DNA from: Planctomycetaceae bacterium
GTDB taxonomy: Bacteria; Planctomycetota; Phycisphaerae; Phycisphaerales; SM1A02
NCBI GenBank assembly: GCA_947490615.1
Contig: CANLHK010000002.1
Span: 124,001 to 188,000 of the forward strand
Length of the DNA stretch: 64,000 nt
Direction: 5' to 3'
In this document: piece after piece, positions 47,421-56,363 of the stretch
Layout: each line of letters begins with the position of its first letter
Position numbering within the stretch: position 1 is the first letter of the stretch
Translations under genes and position numbers: made by a program
The notes under the pieces: generated by a model
The model's input: the letters and a program-made list of their open reading frames with translations, nothing else
The model's database searches: none
What the model was told of the DNA's origin: nothing

Positions 47421-47701
47421 TCACGCAGGCTACGGTGCCGCCGCCACTTCGGAAGTCGAGACCGCGAGAGAGTTTGGCTCCCGAGACTCCAACCGCGTCC
47501 CATAGGTAATCGCCCTAGGGCAAATGCCTTACGCGCGGAGAATTAGAGATGTCAACTCCAACCCGAGATACAGGAATTCACGAGAAAGGCCCGACCCTGA
47601 GTTGCGCCTCGGAGCACTCGCCACACACTCCAAGTCTCAGCGTGCGTGTCGCGAGAGGGCGTACTCCAACAACACCCACTGCTTGGGAGAGGAAAGAAAA
47701 G

Positions 47702-48466
47702 ATGTTTGCACCCACCCCCACGTCTCTGCGTGCGATTGCCGCCACCGCCTTGTTTTGCGGTGCGGCGTGTGCTTTGCCAGCTTCCGCAGACTCCCAGATC
47801 AACCTTGCGCTCGTCGGACCGACGACCCCTGTGGTTGTGAACCAAGTCATCGATGTCAAGCTGCGCGCCACGCAGGAGCAGATCGGCTCCCTCGTCGGTA
47901 CGAGTTTCGTCGCCATTGACTGCATCCTGGGCTGGAACCCAAAGCAACTGCAACTCGTCGGACTCGTGTCGGCAGGTTCGGTGCCGTTACTCAGCTCTTA
48001 CTTTCCGACACCGACCAGCGACTACACGGGCATCAACGAGATCGTGCCTCCCGCCGACGGCAACGCGCTCTACTACGCACTCGCGCCGCTGGGCAATCCC
48101 GTGCAGGTGCCGCTGACGGGCGTGCAAGTCGTGACCTTCCGCTTCCGCGTGAAGACCGCCTTCGCGAAATCGACCATCACCATTCTGCCGACCCTGAACA
48201 TTCGTACGCCTGCGGACACCATCGTCTATGACGGCACGGTCCCAGGGCTCGATGTCACTGGAACGCTGAGCCCATCCGTCGTGGTGCAGGCACCCGCCTG
48301 CCCTGCTGACTTTGACGGTAATGGCGCGGTCGGTTCGCCCGACCTTGCCACCATGCTGAATTCATGGGGTACTGCAGGCCCTGCTGACCTCAATGGCTCG
48401 GGCGTCGTGGACGCTCCTGACCTCGGCATCCTGTTGGGCAGCTGGGGCGCGTGCCCTGGAACCTAA
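47702..48466 (+). CDS. Secreted cohesin-like protein with dockerin-type doublet
   Basis: About 254 residues from MFAPTPTSL, chosen because AGAGGA lies upstream and a signal peptide follows (AIAATALFCGAACALPASA). The body resembles a cohesin/type-I beta-sandwich (INLALVGPTTPVVVNQVIDV ... FRFRVKTA), as in many planctomycete exported proteins. The last 55 residues are two dockerin-like calcium loops: DFDGNGAVGSPDLATMLNSWG and DLNGSGVVDAPDLGILLGSWG (landmarks D, N, G, D, L and terminal WG). First of four neighbouring genes with this ending. Confidence 0.78.
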   Translation: MFAPTPTSLRAIAATALFCGAACALPASADSQINLALVGPTTPVVVNQVIDVKLRATQEQIGSLVGTSFVAIDCILGWNPKQLQLVGLVSAGSVPLLSSYFPTPTSDYTGINEIVPPADGNALYYALAPLGNPVQVPLTGVQVVTFRFRVKTAFAKSTITILPTLNIRTPADTIVYDGTVPGLDVTGTLSPSVVVQAPACPADFDGNGAVGSPDLATMLNSWGTAGPADLNGSGVVDAPDLGILLGSWGACPGT

Positions 48467-48510
48467 GTTGTTCCGTTGAGGAATCTCGGTTCGTGGCTCG
48501 GACAAGCATC

Positions 48511-49458
48511 ATGGAGAACACATTGCGCTCAAATCCGTGGTGGCACCTGCTCAGCGCAGTCGGGATCTCTGTTGCTTGTCAATGGGCGCATGCTGGAGGC
48601 GTAAGCGTTGAACTCGCGACACCGCGATGCGTGGAGATCGGCGGAGAGATTCTGGTCGATCTCCATATCGGCGTGAATGCGCCCAATGTCGTGGGACTTC
48701 AGAGTGCTCTCACCTACGACGCGAGTGTGCTGCAATTCATTGGGCCTGAAGCGGGCGATGCGCCGTTCGATCTTCCGATCTTCTTCACTCACAACGCAGT
48801 CCTGCACAAGATCGATCTTGCGGTCGGCATCTCGCCAGGCGGGTCGCCGTCCGTTGGAAACGTTGTCGCCAAGCGGCTCCGCTTCCTCGTGCTAGGAAAT
48901 GAACTCGACTGTCTTCCCGCGCACTCCGTGAGTTTCCGCTCGGACAAGCAGATCCGGAACTTGCTCACGGACTCAGAGGGCACGCCGATCTTGCCCGCGC
49001 TCTCGAGTCTCACCGAGCTCAACACTGGACCGCGTCCAAATGTGGTGGCAGGAGCCGATGTCTTGGGAGTGCCGCCGCTGGGATCCATGACGCTCGTGAC
49101 CACGCTTGGCGTCGTGACCGCTTCGGGATGCGGACCAGGGTTGTCGTTGACTTTCGTCCGCAGCGACGGTGAAACGAACATCTCCGCGGGCTACAGCCGC
49201 ATCAATAGCCCAGTGCAAATCACTTGGCGCGTCACCGATGAGTGCGGACGGTTCGCCGAAGATTCGCAACTCGTCATCGTGCAGGTTGGACTTGGCGACC
49301 TGACGCAAGATGGAACGGTCGATGGTGGTGATCTCGCGGTCCTGCTGAACGCGTGGGGCCCCGCCCCGAGCGGTCTCGGCGACATCGACGACGACCAGGT
49401 CGTCGACGCCAGCGATCTCGCGATCCTGCTCAACAATTGGGGCCCCGTGGCACCTTGA
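48511..49458 (+). CDS. Secreted cohesin-like protein with dockerin-type doublet (second)
   Basis: About 315 residues from MENTLRSNP; the ORF begins 20 codons upstream inside the preceding gene. Signal peptide (LLSAVGISVACQWAHAG), a cohesin-like sandwich (VGLQSALTYDASVLQF ... AKRLRFLVLG), a second beta domain with CGPGLSLTF, then a dockerin-like pair ending in VLLNAWGPAP and ILLNNWGPVAP. It lacks the ACP ending of its neighbours. Related in layout to the preceding gene, so the pair probably arose by duplication and divergence. Confidence 0.75.
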   Translation: MENTLRSNPWWHLLSAVGISVACQWAHAGGVSVELATPRCVEIGGEILVDLHIGVNAPNVVGLQSALTYDASVLQFIGPEAGDAPFDLPIFFTHNAVLHKIDLAVGISPGGSPSVGNVVAKRLRFLVLGNELDCLPAHSVSFRSDKQIRNLLTDSEGTPILPALSSLTELNTGPRPNVVAGADVLGVPPLGSMTLVTTLGVVTASGCGPGLSLTFVRSDGETNISAGYSRINSPVQITWRVTDECGRFAEDSQLVIVQVGLGDLTQDGTVDGGDLAVLLNAWGPAPSGLGDIDDDQVVDASDLAILLNNWGPVAP

Positions 49459-49489
49459 ACGAGGTGCGCGCTCCGACGATTCTCTGTCG

Positions 49490-51136
49490 GTGCTGTATCG
49501 TGGACGCGTGCCCAAGACTTCGATTCAATCCCTCCTTGTCGCGGCGTTTGCTGCGCTGTCGGTGAGTGCCTGCGCCCCTGCTGCGCTTCAGGGAGCCGCG
49601 GACCGAACCGAGGTCGTGATCCTCTCCCCGAATCCAGCAAACACCAGCGAGTGCGATGTTGCGGATTTGCGCGGCGTCGCGCTTACAGAGATCCAAGGGC
49701 AAGCGCGCAGCGCGAGCGATGCTCCTGACCTTGCACCTGCGCTGCGCAACCTCCGACAGCACTCGACCTTTACCATTGGTGCGGGCGATTTCATCCTCCG
49801 CGCAACCGTCGTCTTTGATGAAGCCAACGGTCGTGGCGCTGGGGTCGTCTTCGATGGCGGAGTGGTACGACTCGATGATCCCGAGTGGGGCGCCGTGCTC
49901 ACGGGCCGACTCTTCGGTGGCGGAACTTTCCCCCTCGAGACCGAACGACCGGCCAGTGCGCGGCCTGGTGCACCCATCGAGGTCGAGATTGAGCGACGCG
50001 ATGGCACCCTGACTGTGCGCCTCAACGAGTTTGAGATGGGGAGCCTCGGGATCAAGGGTTTTGCGCTTGGTCGCATCGGATTCGACCTTGCCGGTGGCGG
50101 CATGCGCGTCCTCGAGTGTCGAGTCGAGGGAGATGTGAGCAAGCTCGAGCGACCGCTCGCGCTCTTTACCGCGGCCGACGGCGACATTGACGAGTTTCGC
50201 GATCCGAGCGTTGCGTCCGACGGCGCGCAGGCCATCGTCAGCGCCATCGCTGTGTCGACCGCCGAAGATGGATCAACGCAGACGGCGCTTCATGTCCGCC
50301 GTGTCTCGACCACTGGCCTACCGAGCCCTGCCGCGATCGTCGACACACTCGGTGCGAGCGTGGACTTGGCAGTGCTCGGATTTCGCAGGGGCGACGCGCG
50401 GCCCTGGAAGTTGCTCATCCAAGAGGTCACTCCCCAACGACTCGTCGAGAAACTGGTCGCGCTCGATTCTGCGGATGGGTCTGTGTTCTCGAAGGTCGCG
50501 GAAGTCGAATCCACCGCTGACGGAGCGAGTGCACCACTCCAGTTGGTCGCAGGAGCCATTCGAACGCTGGCGGATGGACGCATGGTCGCTGGAGCAACGC
50601 GTCTGGTCGGGCGAAGCGTGCGCGCCTGCGTGGTCACGCTCGATACGGCCGACCACTGGATGGTGAGCGAGCTCGATGCGCAACCAGCCTGCGACCCGAT
50701 TTGGATGACGGATTCCACAGTCCTCCTTCGCGTTCCGCGTGAGGGAACGCGCGAGCTCCTCCATGACTCTGTGCGCACGCCCGCAGCGGGATTGACGGGC
50801 GGGTCCGCCATTGCTGCCTCGATCACAGCGGTTGGAGGCTCCGTCAAGCTCGCCCGCGCCGATGCGGCGTTTCCGTATCCGTTCGACGAGCTCACAAGCG
50901 CCGATGGAGGGAAGTCGTGGGCGGTCAGCCGCGTGCTGTGGGGTGGATCCTCTGGTCAGGCGTGTGCAGCCGACCTTGGCGCCAATCGCCTGATCGTGTT
51001 CGAGGGAGGGGATCGCGCCCGTCGCGAACATGTATTGGTCCTTCAACTCCCGCCCGCCCTCCCGCTGACTCCATCTGACGCGCCGTCGAGCGCTCCCGCG
51101 GGTGAGCGCGCACGAGCTCCCAAACCGAATCCATAA
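49490..51136 (+). CDS. Lipoprotein with LamG-like and Asp-box (sialidase-like) regions
   Basis: 548 residues. Lipobox VSAC after a hydrophobic stretch (LLVAAFAALSV) predicts a lipoprotein; a GTG six codons in is an alternative start. Residues about 85-215 look like a concanavalin/LamG-type beta sandwich. The C-terminal half is beta-rich and contains one clear Asp-box, SADGGKSW, the signature of sialidase/BNR propellers. No catalytic Arg triad could be confirmed, so enzymatic activity is open. It lacks the dockerin ending of its neighbours. C-terminus Ala/Pro-rich. Confidence 0.68.
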   Translation: MLYRGRVPKTSIQSLLVAAFAALSVSACAPAALQGAADRTEVVILSPNPANTSECDVADLRGVALTEIQGQARSASDAPDLAPALRNLRQHSTFTIGAGDFILRATVVFDEANGRGAGVVFDGGVVRLDDPEWGAVLTGRLFGGGTFPLETERPASARPGAPIEVEIERRDGTLTVRLNEFEMGSLGIKGFALGRIGFDLAGGGMRVLECRVEGDVSKLERPLALFTAADGDIDEFRDPSVASDGAQAIVSAIAVSTAEDGSTQTALHVRRVSTTGLPSPAAIVDTLGASVDLAVLGFRRGDARPWKLLIQEVTPQRLVEKLVALDSADGSVFSKVAEVESTADGASAPLQLVAGAIRTLADGRMVAGATRLVGRSVRACVVTLDTADHWMVSELDAQPACDPIWMTDSTVLLRVPREGTRELLHDSVRTPAAGLTGGSAIAASITAVGGSVKLARADAAFPYPFDELTSADGGKSWAVSRVLWGGSSGQACAADLGANRLIVFEGGDRARREHVLVLQLPPALPLTPSDAPSSAPAGERARAPKPNP

Positions 51137-51517
51137 ATCGACTCCGAAGACGGTGGCTGTGAAGGCCTGTCTTCAACGATGACCGCCTGCGAGATGCTCG
51201 GTGTCCAGTTCAGCACGATCCACGGTCAGCGTGGCGAGGTCCGCAACTGCCAAATTTCGAAGGGTGAGAATCGGTCTCGGCTGCCTTAGACCCCGCACGA
51301 GCATGGAATTGAACACCCCAAAGATCGCTCAGAGGGGCCGTTGGAGAAGGTCTTTATCGATTCTGCGGGGATCCGAGTTGGCATTCAAAGGTTGCGCGAC
51401 ATCTTCATTATGGATCCGCAGGCCCATCCACCGTACGGCTGGGTTTGTCCAATGGAATGAGAGAGAGCCCAGCGAGTAGGCTCGGCCAAGTACTTGCCCC
51501 AAAGACTCTAAAGGAGC
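51137..51517. other. Upstream region of the large secreted protein gene
   Basis: 380 bp with no plausible gene; short ORFs are Arg/Ser-rich. It probably carries the promoter for the gene at 51524, whose AAGGAG SD lies 7 nt before the ATG. Confidence 0.4.
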
Positions 51518-51523
51518 TTGAAG

Positions 51524-54397
51524 ATGCGTTCGACGAAGTGGACCTTCATCTGTACCGCGGTTTCCGCGGCACTCACCGGCGCCGCGATGGCGCAGGATTG
51601 CGCGACGGCACCAGCCGCAGCCGTGGGCGCCAATGCCTACGACACCACCGGTTCGGTGACCAATGTCGTGATGCCCGCCGGAGCTGGTTGCGCGACCGCG
51701 CACACCATGTTTGCCTGCAACTTTTTCACCTTCACAGCAGGCGATGCGGGTGTGTACACCTTCGTCACCTGTGGCGGAGCGACCTACGACACCCGCATCG
51801 CGGTGATGAACACCTGCGATCCGTTGGCTGGCGTTCTTGGTTGCAACGATGACTCGTGCGGCTTGCAGAGCAGCACATCGGTGAACCTCCTCGCTGGTCA
51901 GGTTTGCGTGCTCGCTATGGGTGGTTTCGGCGCCGCGAATGTCGGCCCGAGCTCGATGATCATCACGGCGCCAAGCGCTGGTGGTGGATGCGGCCCAGGC
52001 AGCGAGGCTCCAATCGTCCTCAACGCCGGCGACAACCTGTTCGCGAACACCGCGACGGGCACCCAGACTGCGCTCGCTGGCTTGTGCGACCCAGGTCCAG
52101 CCGGTGACGACACGGTGTGGAACACGAACTACTTCAGCTTCACGCCGGCGGAGTCGGGCTCGTACCGATTCTCGACCTGCAACACGGCTGACTTCGACAC
52201 CAAGATCGCGATCATGAACAACTGTGATCCGACTCTTGGTGTGCTCGCGTGCAATGACGACGGCGCGGGCTGCGCTAGTTTCACCAGCTTCATCGCGGCT
52301 GTCGACCTCGTTGCTGGAACGACCTACTCGGTGGTCCTCGGCGGCTACGCCGCTGGCACGCCAGTGGGATCGGGAACGCTCTCGATCACCTTGAACACCA
52401 CCGGTGGCTGCCTTGCGGCAACTCCGATGGTTGATGGGCTCAACGCGTTCAGCACCATCGGCATGAGCGAGTCCGTTAACCTCACTGGCGTCTGTGATCC
52501 AGGCCCAGCTGGCGACGACGTCATGTACAACTGCGCGTTCTTCACCTACACGCCGCTGACCTCGGGCGCGTACACGCTGTCGACCTGCAATCTTGCTGCG
52601 TTCGACACTCGCATCGCCGTCCAGAACAGCTGCGATCTTCTCGATGGTGTCCTCGCCTGCAACGACGACGGCCCAGCGAGCTGCGCAAACTTCTCGAGCC
52701 TCATCCCAGCCGTCGACCTGACTGCTGGCGTGACCTATGTCATTGTCATCGGTGGATACTCCGCCGCGGACCTTGGCGCAGGCGAGCTCTCCATCGCTCC
52801 GTTCGTCCCCTGCCAGCTCCCGACTCCGACTGGTTTCGAAGTCGAACTCTGCGGCGAGGATCTCAACGGTGGCTGCAACGACCCAGTCTTCGGCACCGAG
52901 GCGATCGCTGTCGGCGACACCATCGGCGGCACCTTCTGGGCTGACTTGGCGACGCGCGATACCGACTGGTACACGGTCACCCTGACCGAGGGCACCGAAG
53001 TCACCCTCACGATCAACTCGAGCCTCGATTGCTTCGCTGCATTCGTGGACACCGCCTGCGGCGGCATCATCGGCGCGACGACCGCGGGCACCTGCCCTGG
53101 TTCGACCGCCGTCTGCCTCGCAGCTGGTTCGTACTACATCGTCTGCCTCCCAAGTGTGTTTGACGGTTACCCATGCGGTGGTGCAGTTGGTAACGACTAC
53201 ACGATCGCCGTCTCGGGTATCCCCTGCGCTGCGAAGCCCCCAGTGAACGACCTCTGCGCCAACGCAACGGTCGCGATCGAGGGCGCCAATCCGTTCGACA
53301 ACACCTTCGCGGGCACTGAAGTCCCTGTCGCCACCTGTGGCTTCGGCGGAACTCCGTTCACCAAGGATGTCTGGTTCACTTTCACCGCCTCGCAGACGGG
53401 TGACTACAACCTGGAAACCTGCACTGGCCTTGCTCCGTTCGACACTGGTATTGAGGTCTATGACGCCTGCCCAGATCTGGGTGGACTCATGCTCGCCTGC
53501 AACGACGACGGCGCAGGATGTGCGAACTTCGCATCCAACCTGAACTTCGCGGCCGTGGCACTGAACACCTACACGATCCGTGTCGCTGGTTGGGGTGGCG
53601 CAGTGGGCGCGACCGACCTCATGATCACCTTCGTCGGCGATGCGCCGAGCTGTGGCGATCCTGGCATCGGTTCGTGCTGCGTTGCACTGGCTACTCCGTT
53701 CTGCGAGGACGCCGCGTGCTGCACGCAGATCTGCGCTGCGGACGCCTTCTGCTGCGACACGCAGTGGGATCAGGTTTGCGCCAACGCAGCCGTCGCTGGC
53801 TGCTCCAACTGCCAGGTTGCTCCTCCAACCAACGACGAATGCGCTGCGGCGATTAACCTCCCGCTCGGCATCACGCCGTTCAACACGGCTGGCGCAACTG
53901 GCACGACGGTGGCCTGCCTGAAGTTTGGCAACACCAATGTGTACAACGACCTGTGGTATGTCCACACCGCCACTGGCGACTCGACCCTCACGATCTCGGT
54001 TTGCGGAGCCAGCTATGACTCCAAGATCGCGGTCTTCGAGGATTCTTGCCTTGGCGCGATGGTGGCCTGCAACGACGACGCGATCGCTCCTGCGCTCTGC
54101 GCCGGTACGCTGCAGTCTGAGGCGGTCCTGACCGCGGTGTGCGGCAAGACCTACTACATCTCGCTCGGTGCGTTCAGCGCAGTGGGCTTCGGTGCGGGTG
54201 ACATCAATGTGACGCAGGCTGGTACCTGCGCCCCAGCGTGCCCGACCGACATCAACGGCGACGGCAGCACCGGCTCACAAGACCTCTCGATTCTGCTCAA
54301 CGGCTGGGGCACGGCATCGCCGGACCTCAACGGTGACGGCGTCGTCGGTTCGGCCGACCTCTCCATCATGCTCAACGGTTGGGGCGCCTGCCCGTAA
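51524..54397 (+). CDS. Large secreted modular protein: PPC-like modules, Cys-rich module, dockerin doublet
   Basis: About 957 residues; start at ATG 51524 (MRSTKWTFIC) with AAGGAG 7 nt upstream, not the TTG at 51518. Signal peptide to AAMAQ. Six beta-rich modules of about 110-150 residues follow, each with the pattern ...F.TC...YDT.IA(V/I)...C....(L/V)ACNDD..., similar to bacterial pre-peptidase C-terminal (PPC) domains. Between modules 5 and 6 lies one copy of the Cys-rich module (SCCVALATPFC ... CDTQWDQVC). The C-terminus is a dockerin-like pair ending MLNGWGACP. Probably surface-attached or extracellular; no enzyme motif seen. Confidence 0.8.
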   Translation: MRSTKWTFICTAVSAALTGAAMAQDCATAPAAAVGANAYDTTGSVTNVVMPAGAGCATAHTMFACNFFTFTAGDAGVYTFVTCGGATYDTRIAVMNTCDPLAGVLGCNDDSCGLQSSTSVNLLAGQVCVLAMGGFGAANVGPSSMIITAPSAGGGCGPGSEAPIVLNAGDNLFANTATGTQTALAGLCDPGPAGDDTVWNTNYFSFTPAESGSYRFSTCNTADFDTKIAIMNNCDPTLGVLACNDDGAGCASFTSFIAAVDLVAGTTYSVVLGGYAAGTPVGSGTLSITLNTTGGCLAATPMVDGLNAFSTIGMSESVNLTGVCDPGPAGDDVMYNCAFFTYTPLTSGAYTLSTCNLAAFDTRIAVQNSCDLLDGVLACNDDGPASCANFSSLIPAVDLTAGVTYVIVIGGYSAADLGAGELSIAPFVPCQLPTPTGFEVELCGEDLNGGCNDPVFGTEAIAVGDTIGGTFWADLATRDTDWYTVTLTEGTEVTLTINSSLDCFAAFVDTACGGIIGATTAGTCPGSTAVCLAAGSYYIVCLPSVFDGYPCGGAVGNDYTIAVSGIPCAAKPPVNDLCANATVAIEGANPFDNTFAGTEVPVATCGFGGTPFTKDVWFTFTASQTGDYNLETCTGLAPFDTGIEVYDACPDLGGLMLACNDDGAGCANFASNLNFAAVALNTYTIRVAGWGGAVGATDLMITFVGDAPSCGDPGIGSCCVALATPFCEDAACCTQICAADAFCCDTQWDQVCANAAVAGCSNCQVAPPTNDECAAAINLPLGITPFNTAGATGTTVACLKFGNTNVYNDLWYVHTATGDSTLTISVCGASYDSKIAVFEDSCLGAMVACNDDAIAPALCAGTLQSEAVLTAVCGKTYYISLGAFSAVGFGAGDINVTQAGTCAPACPTDINGDGSTGSQDLSILLNGWGTASPDLNGDGVVGSADLSIMLNGWGACP

Positions 54398-54460
54398 CCA
54401 AGTGACCTGCTGAGGTTTGGCTCGCCAACACCTCAGCACCGTCTCTGAAAGTGTTTCTCC

Positions 54461-54497
54461 GAGCCCCCGACCCGCAAGGGTCGGGGGCTCTGCTTTT
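54461..54497 (+). terminator. Terminator after the large secreted protein gene
   Basis: Thirteen-base arms GAGCCCCCGACCC/GGGTCGGGGGCTC with a GCAA tetraloop, followed by TGCTTTT. Confidence 0.9.
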
Positions 54498-54572
54498 CGG
54501 CGGGGCGCAATTCGGGTTGTTTCTGAAGGTTGCGCCGACACCCACCGCCGATTTGCGTACTTTTAGGCACGC

Positions 54573-56357
54573 ATGCTCCGCTCCAGTTTCCCACGTTCCA
54601 TTTCGGTCGCCCTCGGGGCCGTGGCGCTCCTCGCAGCGCCCGCTTGGTCGCAGTGCCCTTCGAAGCAGTCCTGCCTTTCGACGCACGCCACGACGGGCTG
54701 TGACGGAGCAGACTGCTGCCTGACCGTCTGTACGCTCGACCCTACTTGCTGCATCAACGACTGGGACGCGAGTTGCGTGAACATCGCCAACATCAGTTGC
54801 GTCGGCTACTGCGGCGCCCAGGCCAGCGGCAGTTGCTATGTCGCGCACTCCAACCCATCGTGCGACAACAGCATCTGCTGCGCCGCGGTCTGCGGTATCG
54901 ATCCCTTCTGCTGCTCAGGAAACTGGGACTTCACCTGCGTGCAGTACGCGGGGTTCGCCTGCCCAGGGACTCCTGGCACTTGCGGGGTCGCGAGCGGAAG
55001 CTGCTTCGAGCCACATGCGCAGGCTGCCTGCAACGATGTGGATTGCTGCAATGCTGTTTGCTCCATTGATCCGAGTTGCTGTTCTCAATCGTGGGACGCC
55101 ATCTGCGTCTACGCGGCGGAACAAACTTGCGTCGCGGGGTGCATCCCGTTTGCGCCAGCCAACGCAGTCACCGAGTTTGAAGGGTGCGACGAGCGCTACA
55201 ACGATCCGTGCTATGTCACGAGTGGCGGTACGCCAGAGATCCTGACTCCGGGTGTCTCGATCGTCGGCATGATCGGTCGCCCGCCGAGCTCTCTCAACGG
55301 CGCCGATGTCGATGTCTATCGCATCGTGCTGCCTGATCCTGATCTCGATGGTCAAGCTCGGATCGAGGTGAGCTTCTCGTCGAGCCCACTTGCCTGGGTC
55401 GCGCTCGTGTCCGATGCAGCCTGCGCACCCGTGAGTTCGAGCATCCTGCACTTGTCGAGCAATCTCTGTGTTGATGCCGTCTCGACTCCGATGTGCATTC
55501 CTGCTGGTGCCTACCGCCTCGTAGTGTGTGGCGGGACCTATCCAGCCTTTGGCGGCGCGACAACGGGCTGCCTCAACGGCAACAAGTACACACTTGGGGT
55601 CACGGTCACACAGAACTGTGTCGCCTGTTCCGCGAATTCGGGAAGCTGTTACGCGCCTCACGCCACGGGCGGATGCAACACGATCGCATGCTGCAACAGC
55701 GTGTGCGCAGCAGATCCGTTCTGCTGCAGCGCAGCATGGGACACGGATTGCGTGACGCTCGCGGCGACCACTTGCCTCACAGGTCCACCCGCGACGGACA
55801 CCTGCTCTGGTGCGCTTGCGCTCACCATGAATGGTCTTGTGGTGCTGAACACCGCCCGCAGCGGCGTGGAACTCGCACAGCCAACAGGCTGCGGCAACGG
55901 CGTCTTTGGTCGCGATGTCTGGGCGATGTACGACGCGACTTGGACGGGCACCGTGGAAGCCCAGACCTGCGGAAGCTGGTTTGACACCGTGCTGGCGGTG
56001 TACACCGGGAGTTGCAAAGCTCCTGTCTTACTCGCGTGCAGCGACGACAGCGTGATTTGTAACGGTGTCGGCGCGAGCCGCGTGGGCTTTGCGGTGCAAT
56101 GTGGTCAACGCTATTACATCCGCGTCGGACCTAAGACTGGTCATGGCGGCGAGGTGACTTTGCGCTTGAACGCACTCGAAGCTGTTGCCTGTCCTGTGTG
56201 TGTTGCCGACTTCAACAACACGGGTGCGGTCGACGCGCAAGATCTCGCGATCCTGCTCAACGGCTGGGGAACTGCCGCGACTGACTTGAATGGCGACGCG
56301 AACACCAGCGCTCAGGATCTTGCGGTGTTGCTCAACGCGTGGGGACTCTGTCCCTGA
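54573..56357 (+). CDS. Secreted protein with four Cys-rich modules and dockerin doublet
   Basis: 594 residues. Signal peptide (VALGAVALLAAPAWSQ). Three Cys-rich modules in tandem at about residues 30-190 (SCLSTHATTGC..., SCYVAHSNPSC..., SCFEPHAQAAC...), a PPC-like module, a fourth Cys-rich module (SCYAPHATGGC...), a second PPC-like module, and the dockerin-like pair ending LLNAWGLCP. Every Cys-rich copy keeps SC-x3-H-x4-C-x4-CC-x2-V-C-x2-DP-x-CC-x3-WD-x2-CV. Nine cysteines per copy suggest disulfide-stabilised or metal-binding knots outside the cell. Function unknown. Its own promoter is likely, since a terminator precedes it. Confidence 0.8.
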   Translation: MLRSSFPRSISVALGAVALLAAPAWSQCPSKQSCLSTHATTGCDGADCCLTVCTLDPTCCINDWDASCVNIANISCVGYCGAQASGSCYVAHSNPSCDNSICCAAVCGIDPFCCSGNWDFTCVQYAGFACPGTPGTCGVASGSCFEPHAQAACNDVDCCNAVCSIDPSCCSQSWDAICVYAAEQTCVAGCIPFAPANAVTEFEGCDERYNDPCYVTSGGTPEILTPGVSIVGMIGRPPSSLNGADVDVYRIVLPDPDLDGQARIEVSFSSSPLAWVALVSDAACAPVSSSILHLSSNLCVDAVSTPMCIPAGAYRLVVCGGTYPAFGGATTGCLNGNKYTLGVTVTQNCVACSANSGSCYAPHATGGCNTIACCNSVCAADPFCCSAAWDTDCVTLAATTCLTGPPATDTCSGALALTMNGLVVLNTARSGVELAQPTGCGNGVFGRDVWAMYDATWTGTVEAQTCGSWFDTVLAVYTGSCKAPVLLACSDDSVICNGVGASRVGFAVQCGQRYYIRVGPKTGHGGEVTLRLNALEAVACPVCVADFNNTGAVDAQDLAILLNGWGTAATDLNGDANTSAQDLAVLLNAWGLCP

Positions 56358-56363
56358 TGCGAC

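Noticed and set aside
51329-53965. 878-aa minus-strand ORF opposite the large secreted protein
   Set aside because: Shadow; the plus strand has SD, signal peptide, repeated modules and dockerin ending.
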